In this document: positions 33,767 to 41,769 of the stretch, piece after piece | How positions within the stretch are numbered: the first letter of the stretch is position 1 | How the letters are laid out: the number at the start of each line of letters is the position of its first letter | Origin: Actinocatenispora rupis | GTDB taxonomy: Bacteria; Actinomycetota; Actinomycetes; Mycobacteriales; Micromonosporaceae | NCBI RefSeq assembly: GCF_016861975.1 | Contig: NZ_BOMB01000003.1 | Coordinates: forward strand, 124,001 to 188,000 | Direction of reading: 5' to 3' | Length of the DNA stretch: 64,000 nucleotides | Notes under the pieces: generated by a model | What the model saw: the letters and a program-made list of their open reading frames with translations, nothing else | Told to the model about the DNA's origin: nothing | Databases searched by the model: none | Position numbers and translations under genes: made by a program

Positions 33767-34872
33767 GCACCCGCACCGACACCACCCGGGGCAGCGACGC
33801 CACCCGGGGCGACAACGACTCCCGGGGAAACGACGCCACCCGGGACGACGATGACTTCCGCGGCAGCGCCGCCAGCCGGGGCGACGACGACACCCGGGGG
33901 ACGCGCGCCAGCCGGGGCACCGGTACGACGCGGGTGTGGCGGCCGCCGGTCGGCGGGACCACCGTGCACCTGGTCGGCGACCTGCACAACGAGGTGCCGT
34001 CGGTGGCCGGGCACACCCGTACCGAGGCGGTCCGGCACGACATGCTCCGGTTGCCCGCCGCGGTCACCGGGGTGAGCGTCCGGGTGCAGATCGGCGACGC
34101 CATCCACAGCGGCCTCGCCGGCCAGGCCGACTCGCAGATACCGATCGCGCAGAACCTGTTCGGCGTGTTCGCCGCCGCGGACTCCGCGCCGCTGGTGTAC
34201 GCGGTGGGCAACCACGAGACGAACTGGGGCGGCTCGGGCGACCAGATGGCCCTGACGCTGGGCGGGCGCCCGGAACGCAACTACGTCACGGACGTCGGCC
34301 CGCTGCGGTTCGTGGTCTACTCCCCCGCCGACAACGCCGAGACGGGCGTGCCCTGGGACGGCCCGCCGACGAACTGGGTCGTACCGGCCGACGTGCTCGC
34401 CTGGCTGGACGAGCAGCTCGGCGCGACGACCCGGCCGGTGGTCCTGGTGTCGCACTGCCCGCCGTACGAGGCGTACGCGGACGACACCGTCGGGTACTTC
34501 CTCACGCCGGTCGACGCGATCACCGCGCTGGTCGCCCGGCACGGCAACGTGGTCGCCTGGATGTCCGGCCACCGGCACCGCTGGTACCAGGATCCGAACC
34601 TGTTCAAGGCGGTCCGGTACGGCGACCACACGGTGGCCCTGATCCAGGCGGGCGCCTGCGGCGGCACCATCGACCCCGACGTACGGCCGGTCGGTCATCC
34701 GGTGGATGCGGTGCGTACCAACGGATCGGTGTTCTGCACGTACTTCGGCGCGGACGACCCGGGCGGGCACCGCTGGGAGTGCCGGGTGCGCGACCACTCG
34801 ATCGGCTGCTGGGGCACCCTGAGCACGAACTACCGGTACCTGTGGACGATCCCGCTGGAGGGCACGGCATGA
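33763..34872 (+). CDS. Metallophosphoesterase with hexapeptide-repeat N terminus
   Basis: 369 aa from ATG 33763, overlapping the stop before it. Residues 5-58 are nine hexapeptides of the form xx(D/A)(T/S)RG, probably disordered. The rest is a calcineurin-like phosphoesterase: VGDLHNEV, QIGDAIHSG, VGNHETNWGG, VLVSHCPPYE, SGHRHRWYQ. No signal peptide. Coupled by ATGA to the amidohydrolase downstream. Substrate unknown; the fusion to low-complexity repeats is the unusual part. Confidence 0.82.
   Translation: MSTRTDTTRGSDATRGDNDSRGNDATRDDDDFRGSAASRGDDDTRGTRASRGTGTTRVWRPPVGGTTVHLVGDLHNEVPSVAGHTRTEAVRHDMLRLPAAVTGVSVRVQIGDAIHSGLAGQADSQIPIAQNLFGVFAAADSAPLVYAVGNHETNWGGSGDQMALTLGGRPERNYVTDVGPLRFVVYSPADNAETGVPWDGPPTNWVVPADVLAWLDEQLGATTRPVVLVSHCPPYEAYADDTVGYFLTPVDAITALVARHGNVVAWMSGHRHRWYQDPNLFKAVRYGDHTVALIQAGACGGTIDPDVRPVGHPVDAVRTNGSVFCTYFGADDPGGHRWECRVRDHSIGCWGTLSTNYRYLWTIPLEGTA
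33775..33936 (+). repeat. 18-bp coding tandem repeat, 9 degenerate units
   Basis: In-frame units give TDTTRG, SDATRG, DNDSRG, NDATRD, DDDFRG, SAASRG, DDDTRG, TRASRG, TGTTRV. The DNA repeats a CCCGGGG core every 18 bp. Confidence 0.75.
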
Positions 34873-35762
34873 CCGACGACGTACTCGCGGCCCAACGTGC
34901 GCGGGTGGACGCGTTCCGCGCCGCGCTCGGCCTCGACCACCTCGTCGACGTGCACACCCACTTCATGCCGCCCCGCCTGCTCGCCAAGGTCTGGGCGTAC
35001 TTCGCGGCCGCCGGGCCGCTGGTCGGCCGGGACTGGGGCGTCGCGTACCAGCAGGAGGAGGCGGAGCGGGTGGCGATCCTGCGCGGCTTCCGGGTGCGCG
35101 CGTTCACGTCGCTGCTCTACCCGCACAAGCCGGGCATGGCGCGCTCGCTCAACGACTGGGCCGCCGACTTCGCCGCGCGTACGCCGGACTGCCTGCACAG
35201 CGCCACGTTCTTCGCCGAGCCGTCCGCCGCCGACGACGTACGCCGGGCGCTGGCGCAGGGCGCGCGGGTGTTCAAGTGCCACCTCCAGGTCGGCGGTTTC
35301 GACCCGAACGACCCGCTGCTCGACGAGGTGTGGGGGATGCTCGCCGACGTGGGCGTACCGGTGGTGACGCACTGCGGGTCGGGTCCGGTGCCCGCCGCGT
35401 ACACCGGGCCGGCGCCGGTCGCCGCGCTGCTCGCCCGGCATCCGCGGCTGCGGCTGGTCGTCGCGCACCTCGGCGGCCCCGAGTACGAGGAGTTCCTGGA
35501 CCTGGCCGAGCGGTACGGGCGAGTCATGCTCGACACGACCATGGCGTTCACGGAGTTCACCGAGGAGGCGGCGCCGTTCCCGCGGCGGGCCCTGCCCCGG
35601 CTCGGCGCGCTCGGCGACCGGGTGCTGCTCGGCACCGACTTCCCCAACATCCCCTACCCGTACCCGGCGGCGCTGGAGGCTCTGGGCGCCGCGGGCCTCG
35701 GTACGGACTGGCTGCGCGCGGTCTGCCACGACAACGCCACCCACCTCTTCGCACTCTCCTGA
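34869..35762 (+). CDS. Amidohydrolase family 2 metal-dependent hydrolase
   Basis: 297 aa from ATG 34869 (ATGA overlap). TIM-barrel hydrolase with HTHFMPP metal motif, FKCHLQVGGF, VTHCGSGP, VVAHLGGPEYEE and GTDFPNIPYPY, the ligand order of the amidohydrolase-2 group (decarboxylases and lactonases). It ends the trio with the hypothetical protein and the phosphoesterase, suggesting a short catabolic route whose substrate I cannot name. Confidence 0.88.
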   Translation: MTDDVLAAQRARVDAFRAALGLDHLVDVHTHFMPPRLLAKVWAYFAAAGPLVGRDWGVAYQQEEAERVAILRGFRVRAFTSLLYPHKPGMARSLNDWAADFAARTPDCLHSATFFAEPSAADDVRRALAQGARVFKCHLQVGGFDPNDPLLDEVWGMLADVGVPVVTHCGSGPVPAAYTGPAPVAALLARHPRLRLVVAHLGGPEYEEFLDLAERYGRVMLDTTMAFTEFTEEAAPFPRRALPRLGALGDRVLLGTDFPNIPYPYPAALEALGAAGLGTDWLRAVCHDNATHLFALS

Positions 35763-35763
35763 A

Positions 35764-35894
35764 TCGCGTTGCGCGGGACGGGCGTTGCGCTGATCGGCGT
35801 TGCACTGATCGGCGTTGCCCTGTTGGCGATTGGCTGGTTGGCGTTGCGCTGATTCGCGTTGCGCTGATTTCGTGTTGCGCTGGTTGGTGTTGCG
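35764..35894. repeat. About nine imperfect 15-bp tandem repeats
   Basis: Consensus ATCGGCGTTGCGCTG, repeated with drift directly after the amidohydrolase stop and up to the hairpin at 35895. Period is a multiple of three, but no start codon is linked, so it is read as non-coding. Confidence 0.7.
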
Positions 35895-35919
35895 CTGACA
35901 GTCCATAGTGGACTGTCAG
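35895..35919. terminator. Perfect hairpin between convergent genes
   Basis: CTGACAGTCCA, loop TAG, TGGACTGTCAG: 11-bp perfect arms. The right arm covers the stop codon of the LanC-like gene on the minus strand. Its core (TCCATAGTGGA) is one mismatch from the recurring palindrome. Confidence 0.7.
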
Positions 35920-37121
35920 GCGGGCGGATGGTCCGGCCAGGGCACCGCGTACCCGGCGTCGGGCCGGGCGTACCGGAGCAGTTCGCGGACGATGCCCGCG
36001 GTCCCCATCGCCCAGCCCGTACGGGGTTCCAGCACGCTCGGCGTGGCCCGGTGCTCCACGTTCGACCAGCGCGCGCCGGCGGCGTCCAGGGTCGCGCGCG
36101 CGGCGAGGTCGGCCACCAGTACGTCCGCGAACTCCGCGCCGCCGGCACCCCGGTCGCACGCCAGCGCGAGCACGCCGGCAGTACCGCAGCAGTGGCCGTT
36201 GTTGTCCCAGAAACCGGGCCACAACCGTTGCGGCACGCCGGATCCGGTGACGGTGTGCCAGCAGCGGTCGGCCAGCGCGGACCACTCCGGGTCGCCCGTC
36301 ACGTCCCGCAGCCACCGGAACGCCTGCGCGTCGCCCGCCGGCCCCTGGCACCAGCCGTAGTTGTACCGCTCGACGTCGTCCTGCAACGGATCCGAGTGCG
36401 GGACGAGGAAGCCGTCCGGGCCGGCCTCGTTGCGGGCCACCACGTCCGCCGCGGCCGACAGCGCCAGCTCGACCAGGTCCGGCCGGTCCGCGGCGCGCCC
36501 GGTCGCGGCCAGCGCCGCCGCGATGCCCAGCGTGCCGTGCGAGACGTGGTGCTGCCGCGCGGCCCGGCCGACCCGCGTCTCCCAGTGCACGCCGTACGCG
36601 GTGCGCTCCGCGGTCCGCCGGTACGGTTCGGTGGCGAGCAGCGCGAGGTCGACGTCGCCGACGGCCAGCGCGCCGAGCGCGATCCCCGCGTTCCCGCCCA
36701 GCAGCTCGAACTGCGGCCCCCACCGCGTCCCGTCGAACCGCCCCGCCACGGTACGCAGCGCGCGCCGTGCCGCGACCCCCGCGCCGGCGTCACCGAGTAC
36801 GTCGTGGACCGCGTGCAGGGCGACCGCCATGCCGGTGAGCCCGAAGTACAGGGAGGCGGTGTCCCAGTCGGCGGCGACGGCGGCGAGTCCGGTCGCCCCG
36901 CGCAGCGCGGCGTCCGCGTACCGCTCGTCGCCGAGGTGCCGGTATCCGTCCAGCAGCGTCAGGACGATCCCGGCGGTCCCGCTGTACAGCATGGGGTCGG
37001 TCCCGGCGTCCCCCGGCCGGTTGGGCCAGGCGAGGCCGGCGCCGTCCGGGCGGGCGACGCCGAGCAGCCACTCCAGCCCGGCGACGGCCAGTTCGCCGGC
37101 GCGCGGGTCGGGGCCGGTCAC
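35916..37121 (-). CDS. Stand-alone LanC-like cyclase-fold protein, CCG type
   Basis: 401 aa from GTG 37121, overlapping the sirtuin stop (GTGA). Alpha/alpha toroid with seven GxxG turns (SGTAG, GLTG, GGNAG, HGTLG, QGPAG, CGTAG, MGTAG). Zinc ligands: Cys258 (GWCQG) and Cys311-Cys312 (HCCGTAG). Most LanC proteins have CHG here; CCG, which gives a three-Cys zinc site, is known from ProcM-like lanthionine synthetases. No dehydratase, precursor peptide or protease gene is present, so it is probably not making a lantipeptide here. It may act on Cys adducts or another electrophile, as proposed for LanC-like proteins. Confidence 0.85.
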   Translation of the reverse strand: MTGPDPRAGELAVAGLEWLLGVARPDGAGLAWPNRPGDAGTDPMLYSGTAGIVLTLLDGYRHLGDERYADAALRGATGLAAVAADWDTASLYFGLTGMAVALHAVHDVLGDAGAGVAARRALRTVAGRFDGTRWGPQFELLGGNAGIALGALAVGDVDLALLATEPYRRTAERTAYGVHWETRVGRAARQHHVSHGTLGIAAALAATGRAADRPDLVELALSAAADVVARNEAGPDGFLVPHSDPLQDDVERYNYGWCQGPAGDAQAFRWLRDVTGDPEWSALADRCWHTVTGSGVPQRLWPGFWDNNGHCCGTAGVLALACDRGAGGAEFADVLVADLAARATLDAAGARWSNVEHRATPSVLEPRTGWAMGTAGIVRELLRYARPDAGYAVPWPDHPPA

Positions 37122-38002
37122 GCGGTGGCCGGCAGCAGCCGCGCGAGGTCGGTGAGGGCGCGGCCGAGCGGCAGCTCGACGCGGACCGCCGCGTACCGGT
37201 CGCCGCGGGTCTGGCCACGGTTGACGATCAGCACCGGCTTGCCGGCGTCGGCCGCGCGCCGGACGAACCGCAGCCCGGACATGACCGCCAGCGACGAGCC
37301 GAGGACGACCAGCGCCGCCGCGCCGTCCACCAGCGCGTGACACCGGTCGACCCGGTCGCGCGGCACGCTCTCGCCGAAGAACACCACGTCGGGCTTGAGT
37401 ACGCCGGAGCCGCAGCCGGTGCAGCCCACCAGCCGGAACCCGCGTACGTCCTCGTCGCCGAGTTCCACGTCGCCGTCCGGGTTGACGCGGACGGCGGTGG
37501 CGTCGAACCCCGGGTTCGCCCGCCGTAGCCGCCGGTCCAGGTCGTCCCGCCCGCTGGTACGCCGGCAGCCGAGACACACCACGCGGGACAGGCTGCCGTG
37601 CAGTTCCACCACGTCCGGCGTACCGGCGGCCTGGTGCAGACCGTCCACGTTCTGCGTGATGACGCCGGCGAGGTAGCCGCGGCGGGCCAGGTCGGCCACC
37701 GCGCGGTGCCCGTCGTTCGGGGCGGCGCCGGTGATGGTGCGCCAGCCGAGATGGCTGCGCGCCCAGTACCGCCGGCGGTTCTGCTCGGTGCCCACGAACT
37801 CGTCGTACGTCATGGGGACGTGCCGGCGCAGCTGCCCGGACTCGCCGCGGTAGTCGGGAATGCCGGACTCGGTGGACAGCCCGGCGCCGCTGAGCACCAG
37901 CACCCGGCCGCCGGCCACCACCCCGGCCAGCTCGTCGAGCGACGTGGTCGTCGGCGCGGACGCCCCGGTCGGCGTCCAGCTCAGGATCGGTCGGGTCCGC
38001 AC
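37118..38002 (-). CDS. Sirtuin (SIR2-family NAD-dependent protein deacylase)
   Basis: 294 aa. NAD-binding GAGLSTESGIPDYRG (39-53), TQNVDGLH (116-123), catalytic His135 in VELHGS, zinc Cys143, Cys146, Cys194, Cys197, and GSSLAVMSG. It removes acyl groups from lysines using NAD. The start is GTG 38002, only 34 bp after the MFS gene, so transcription may continue from there. It overlaps the LanC-like gene by 4 bp, so the two proteins are made together. Confidence 0.93.
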   Translation of the reverse strand: MRTRPILSWTPTGASAPTTTSLDELAGVVAGGRVLVLSGAGLSTESGIPDYRGESGQLRRHVPMTYDEFVGTEQNRRRYWARSHLGWRTITGAAPNDGHRAVADLARRGYLAGVITQNVDGLHQAAGTPDVVELHGSLSRVVCLGCRRTSGRDDLDRRLRRANPGFDATAVRVNPDGDVELGDEDVRGFRLVGCTGCGSGVLKPDVVFFGESVPRDRVDRCHALVDGAAALVVLGSSLAVMSGLRFVRRAADAGKPVLIVNRGQTRGDRYAAVRVELPLGRALTDLARLLPATA

Positions 38003-38036
38003 CAGCCCAGCGTACGAGGTCCCACCGGGCGGCGGC

Positions 38037-39335
38037 TCAGGTGAACCGGTCCGAGCCGCTGTACCGCAGCAGCGCCGGCACCCGCAGCGCGAGTACCGCG
38101 AGGAACGTCACGAGCAGGACGCCGGAGACGACCGCGGTGCCCGCCACCCCCAGGTACTCCGCGGCGGCTCCCAGGCCGATCGTCGCGACCGGCATGACCC
38201 CGATCGCCAGTTCCTGCAACCCGAGCGCGCGCCCCTGTACGCCCGGCTCGGTCATCATCAGCAGCAGCGTCGTCTGCAGCACCCCGAACGCGGAGCTGGC
38301 CAGCCCCACGCCGGCGATCAGGACGAACGACACACCCGTGGTACGCGACAGCGCGAACAGCACCCACAGCGCGCCCCACGTCGCCGTACCGACGACGAAC
38401 AGCGCGCCCTTGCGCCGGAAGTCGCCGAGCGCGGCGATCACCAGCGAGCCGACGAGCCCGCCGAGGCCGCAGCAGGTCAGCAGCCAGCCCAGGCCGGTCG
38501 CGTCGAGGCCCAGGTTCACCTTCGCGAACACCGGCATGAACGCCTGGTAGATCGGCCACAGCAGGATGTTCGCCACGAGCGTGATGAGCAGGACGGCAGC
38601 GGCCAGCCGGTTGCCGAGCACCGCGCGTACGCCGGTGGACAGCAGCGTGCCGAACGACTCGCCGGTGTGCGGACGCGCCGCCCGCCGACCGGTACGCCGC
38701 AGCCGCCACAGCGCCACCAACGACAGCGCGTACCAGAGGGTGGAGATCCAGAGGGCGGTCGGGGCGCCGAGCGCGCCGATCATCGCGCCGCCGATCGCCG
38801 GGCCGATCACCTGCGTCATGTTCATGACGATGGAGTTGAGGGCGTTGGCATTGCTGAGGCTCTCCCGCCCGACGTAGTCGAGGACCAGCGTCGACCGGGC
38901 CGGTTGCGACGGCGACTGCGCGAGCCCGAGGCACAGCCCGCCCACCACGAGCACCCAGTACGCGGTGTGCCCTGTGGACACGCCCGTCGCCACCACGACC
39001 ACCGCGGCGAGCGCCCACCCGGACGCGACCAGCAGCATCGTGACCCGGTCGAACCGGTCGGACAGCACGCCGCTGAGCGGCCCGAGCATCATCGGCGCCA
39101 GCCGTACCGCGGTGAACACGGCCAGCCGGAACTCCGAGCCGGTCACGTCGAACACCAGCCAGCTCAGGATCAGCGTCTGCACCCAGACGCCGCCGAAGAA
39201 GAACAGGTTCGACAGCCACAGCCGCCGGAAATCCGGGTAGCGCACCAGGGAGGCGAACATCCGCCCGCCGAGCCGGCCCCGCGCGGGCCGGGTCTCCCCC
39301 GGCGCCTCGGTCAGCCGGGCACCCGATCCACCCAC
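38037..39335 (-). CDS. MFS transporter, enterobactin-exporter/DHA3-like
   Basis: 432 aa from GTG 39335, eight bases after GAGGGAG; an ATG at 39392 abuts a 31-bp palindrome and has no binding site. Twelve helices; loop 2-3 motif GVLSDRFDRV, and SQPARSTLVLDYVGRESLSNANALNS typical of the DHA3 group (EntS-like). Drug or siderophore export is likely. The sirtuin and LanC-like genes follow at 34 bp. Confidence 0.88.
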   Translation of the reverse strand: MGGSGARLTEAPGETRPARGRLGGRMFASLVRYPDFRRLWLSNLFFFGGVWVQTLILSWLVFDVTGSEFRLAVFTAVRLAPMMLGPLSGVLSDRFDRVTMLLVASGWALAAVVVVATGVSTGHTAYWVLVVGGLCLGLAQSPSQPARSTLVLDYVGRESLSNANALNSIVMNMTQVIGPAIGGAMIGALGAPTALWISTLWYALSLVALWRLRRTGRRAARPHTGESFGTLLSTGVRAVLGNRLAAAVLLITLVANILLWPIYQAFMPVFAKVNLGLDATGLGWLLTCCGLGGLVGSLVIAALGDFRRKGALFVVGTATWGALWVLFALSRTTGVSFVLIAGVGLASSAFGVLQTTLLLMMTEPGVQGRALGLQELAIGVMPVATIGLGAAAEYLGVAGTAVVSGVLLVTFLAVLALRVPALLRYSGSDRFT

Positions 39336-39393
39336 CCGCCGTACTCCCTCTCGCGCAATCGAGCCCACCGCAACCGATCCCGACACCACCATG

Positions 39394-39424
39394 CCCCGGT
39401 ACGTCCACAGTGGACGTACCGGGG
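39394..39424. terminator. 31-bp perfect palindrome, probable terminator after the amidohydrolase
   Basis: Arms CCCCGGTACGTCCAC and GTGGACGTACCGGGG meet at a single A (39409). It begins 8 bp past the amidohydrolase stop on the minus strand. It contains an exact copy of the TCCACWGTGGA core (39404-39414). A hairpin terminator is likely; protein binding is also possible. Confidence 0.7.
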
Positions 39425-39432
39425 CGGCGTGG

Positions 39433-40605
39433 TCAGGGGGTGCCGGAGACGACCCGGCCGGCGACGAGTACCAGCTCGCGGGCCGGTGCGCGGGTCACGG
39501 CGTCCTGCGGGTTCTCGGCGTCGAGCAGCACGATGTCGGCCGGCGCACCCGGTACGAGATCGTGCACCGGCCGGCCCACGAACCCGGCCGCCGCCGACGT
39601 CGCGATCGCCAGCGCCGCATGCAGATCCTCGTCCCGGCGCCACCCGGCGAGCTGCGCGAGCGTACCGGCGAGGCGCAGCACGTCGCCGTCGCCGAACGGC
39701 CCCCACAGGTCACGGATGCCGTCCGTGCCCAGCCCCACCGGTACGCCGGCGTCGTGCAGGGCGGCGAACGGCAGCCTCGGCGCCGTCGGCGACGCGACCG
39801 TGGACACCGACACGCCGGCCTCGACGAGCCGCTCGACCAGCGCCTCCTGCCGCGCCGCCGGCAGCTCGCCCAGCGCGAACCCGTGCGCGATGTTCACCCG
39901 GCCGGACAGCCCGGCGGCCAGCGTCCGTTCGATGATCAGCTCGTACTGGAAGGCGCCCAGCTCGCCGCGGTCGTGCAGGTGGATGTCCAGGCCGACACCG
40001 CGCCGGTCGGCGATGTCGAACAGCGCGTCGAGCTGCCCCACCGGGTCGCGGTCGATCGACGCCGGGTCCAGCCCGCCGACGTGGTCCGCGCCCTCCGCCG
40101 CCGCCCGGTCCAGCAGATCGAGTACGCCGGGGCGGCGGAGCACGCCGTCCTGCGGGAACGCGACGATGCTCAGCGCCAGCCCCGGATCGACCGCGGCGAC
40201 GGCCTCGCGTACGACGTGGATGCCGTCGAGACCGACACCCAGGTCGACGTCGACGTGGCTCCGGAACGCCGTGGTACCAAAGCGAACCAGCTCGCGGACC
40301 AGCCCGACCGTACTGTCCGGGCTCGGGATCCCCAGCTCTCCGCGGTGCGCCCGCTCGTGCGCGATGCGGCCCTGCGTTGTCGGCTCCCCGCCGTACGACA
40401 CCCAGGGGCGTCCCCACCAGCTCTTGTCCAGGTGGGCGTGCGCGTTGACCAGTCCGGGGACGGCGAGCAGGCCGCGGCCGTCGATCACCTCGGCGGAACC
40501 GTCCGCCGGGGCCGTACCGACGGCGGCGATCGTGCCGTCCTCGATGACGACGTCGCCGGCCGCGCCGCCCCAGGGCCGTACGTTCGCAAGGACGGTGCGG
40601 GCCAT
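39433..40605 (-). CDS. Amidohydrolase, cytosine deaminase-like
   Basis: 390 aa from ATG 40605 after AGGTGAG. Composite barrel hydrolase: VPGLVNAHAHLDKSWWG (metal His pair and Lys), FRSHVDVDLG, DIHLHDRGE, NIAHGFALG, GTDGIRDLWGPFG, then the small beta-domain. The HAHLDK and GTDG.RD motifs fit cytosine/isoguanine deaminase relatives, though no purine specificity can be read. A GntR-type operator 50 bp upstream and a divergent FCD-type GntR gene point to induction by substrate. Confidence 0.9.
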   Translation of the reverse strand: MARTVLANVRPWGGAAGDVVIEDGTIAAVGTAPADGSAEVIDGRGLLAVPGLVNAHAHLDKSWWGRPWVSYGGEPTTQGRIAHERAHRGELGIPSPDSTVGLVRELVRFGTTAFRSHVDVDLGVGLDGIHVVREAVAAVDPGLALSIVAFPQDGVLRRPGVLDLLDRAAAEGADHVGGLDPASIDRDPVGQLDALFDIADRRGVGLDIHLHDRGELGAFQYELIIERTLAAGLSGRVNIAHGFALGELPAARQEALVERLVEAGVSVSTVASPTAPRLPFAALHDAGVPVGLGTDGIRDLWGPFGDGDVLRLAGTLAQLAGWRRDEDLHAALAIATSAAAGFVGRPVHDLVPGAPADIVLLDAENPQDAVTRAPARELVLVAGRVVSGTP

Positions 40606-40655
40606 CTCTCACCTCTCGCCGCTCGGGTCGCCCGCCACCCGGCGGGCCAGCCAAA

Positions 40656-40665
40656 TGGTATACCA
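40656..40665. promoter_or_regulatory. FCD-type GntR operator TGGTATACCA
   Basis: Perfect 10-bp palindrome flanked by A/T-rich AAA and AAAT, an island in GC-rich DNA. TGGTATACCA-like sites are typical for FadR/FCD GntR regulators, and such a gene starts at 40882. On the minus strand it overlaps a possible -10 (TACCAT) for the amidohydrolase. Confidence 0.7.
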
Positions 40666-40868
40666 AATGTGGGCCCCGTCCACGCGAGCCGCGTCACCGT
40701 ACGGACACCGCTCCGGCACGCCGACGAACCCCGGGCCCAGCGAGGACATCCGGTGGGGCGCACCGGAGCCAGCGCACGGCCCACCCCGCGGTACGGGCCG
40801 GCCCTGTGCACCGCCCAGCCGGACCGCGGCGCGGCGGTACGTACCGGCGGCGGCGCGCGGGCGGCTCC

Positions 40869-40874
40869 TAGACT
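40869..40874 (+). promoter_or_regulatory. -10 box TAGACT of a leaderless promoter
   Basis: TAGACT ends seven bases before GTG 40882; no ribosome binding site lies between. Confidence 0.55.
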
Positions 40875-40881
40875 GGCCGGC

Positions 40882-41550
40882 GTGACGGGCGACGGCGCCG
40901 GGACGGACGGCGGACGCGGAGCGGGACGGCGGGCCGGCGAGGCCGAGTCGACGCGGGTCGCGCGGATCCTGCGCGGGCAGATCGTCGACGGTGCCCGCGC
41001 CCCCGGCTCCCGGCTCGTCGAGCGCGACCTGTCCGCCGAGCTGGGCGTCAGCCGCGTCCCCGTACGGGAGGCGTTGCGCGCGCTCGCCGCCGAGGGCCTC
41101 GCCGTACCGCGGCCGAACAGTTGGATGACCGTCCGCGAGTTCACCGACCGGGACGTCGACGACCTGATGGAGGTCCGCGCCGCGCTCGAACCCCTCGCCG
41201 TACGGCGGGCCACCGAGCGCCGTGATCCCGTTGCGCTGCAACGGATGCGCGCCTGTCTCGACGAGCAGCGACGGGCCGCCGAGCGGGGCGACGGTACCGC
41301 CGCGCGGCGCGCCGCCGCCGACTTCCACGAGGCGATGACCACGGCCGGCGGCAACACGCTGCTCGACGAGATCGGCGCCCTGCTGTCCGGCCGGATGCGG
41401 TGGCTGCTCGGCCAGCACGACGACCTCGCCGGCGTGTACGCCGAGCACGAGGCCCTCTACCGCGCCATCGAGGCCGGTGACGCGGCCGGCGCCGCCACCC
41501 TGGCCCGCCGCCACCTGCGTACCAGCGTCACGCACCGTCGGCGCGCCTGA
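40882..41550 (+). CDS. GntR-family regulator, FCD subfamily
   Basis: 222 aa from GTG 40882, leaderless. Winged helix (25-90): RLVERDLSAELGVSRVPVREALRALAAEGLAVPRP. FCD effector domain follows, with an acidic metal/ligand set in VDDLMEVRAALEPLA, DFHEAM and the EHEALYRAIEAGD helix. Divergent from the amidohydrolase; most likely its repressor through the TGGTATACCA site. The 219 bp after it hold no gene. Confidence 0.92.
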   Translation: MTGDGAGTDGGRGAGRRAGEAESTRVARILRGQIVDGARAPGSRLVERDLSAELGVSRVPVREALRALAAEGLAVPRPNSWMTVREFTDRDVDDLMEVRAALEPLAVRRATERRDPVALQRMRACLDEQRRAAERGDGTAARRAAADFHEAMTTAGGNTLLDEIGALLSGRMRWLLGQHDDLAGVYAEHEALYRAIEAGDAAGAATLARRHLRTSVTHRRRA

Positions 41551-41769
41551 CGCGACCACCGTTCGGCCCGGTGGAGCCGGATCCGGTCGTCGGCGGGTCC
41601 GCGACCGCGGCATCTCGGCGTCACCCTTGGGCGATCCGGGAGTCCCACCACCAGAGGGCGATCACCGGCCCCGACCGCGACGGAGACGGCGAACCCGGTG
41701 CAGTCGAAGGACCGTGACTCGAACCAGGGTCTGGCGTCGGCGCGGCCGGAGGATCTGGTAGGAGCCCGG

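Noticed and set aside
33281-35762. Prophage remnant
   Set aside because: Only one protein looks vaguely tail-like; no integrase, att repeats, terminase or capsid genes are seen.
35916-37121. Lantipeptide cluster around the LanC-like gene
   Set aside because: No dehydratase (LanB, LanM, LanKC), precursor peptide or leader protease was found near it.
41640-41760. tRNA-like stretch with GGTTCGAGTC on the minus strand
   Set aside because: The T-loop-like decamer lacks a pairing stem, and no acceptor, D or anticodon arm can be folded around it.
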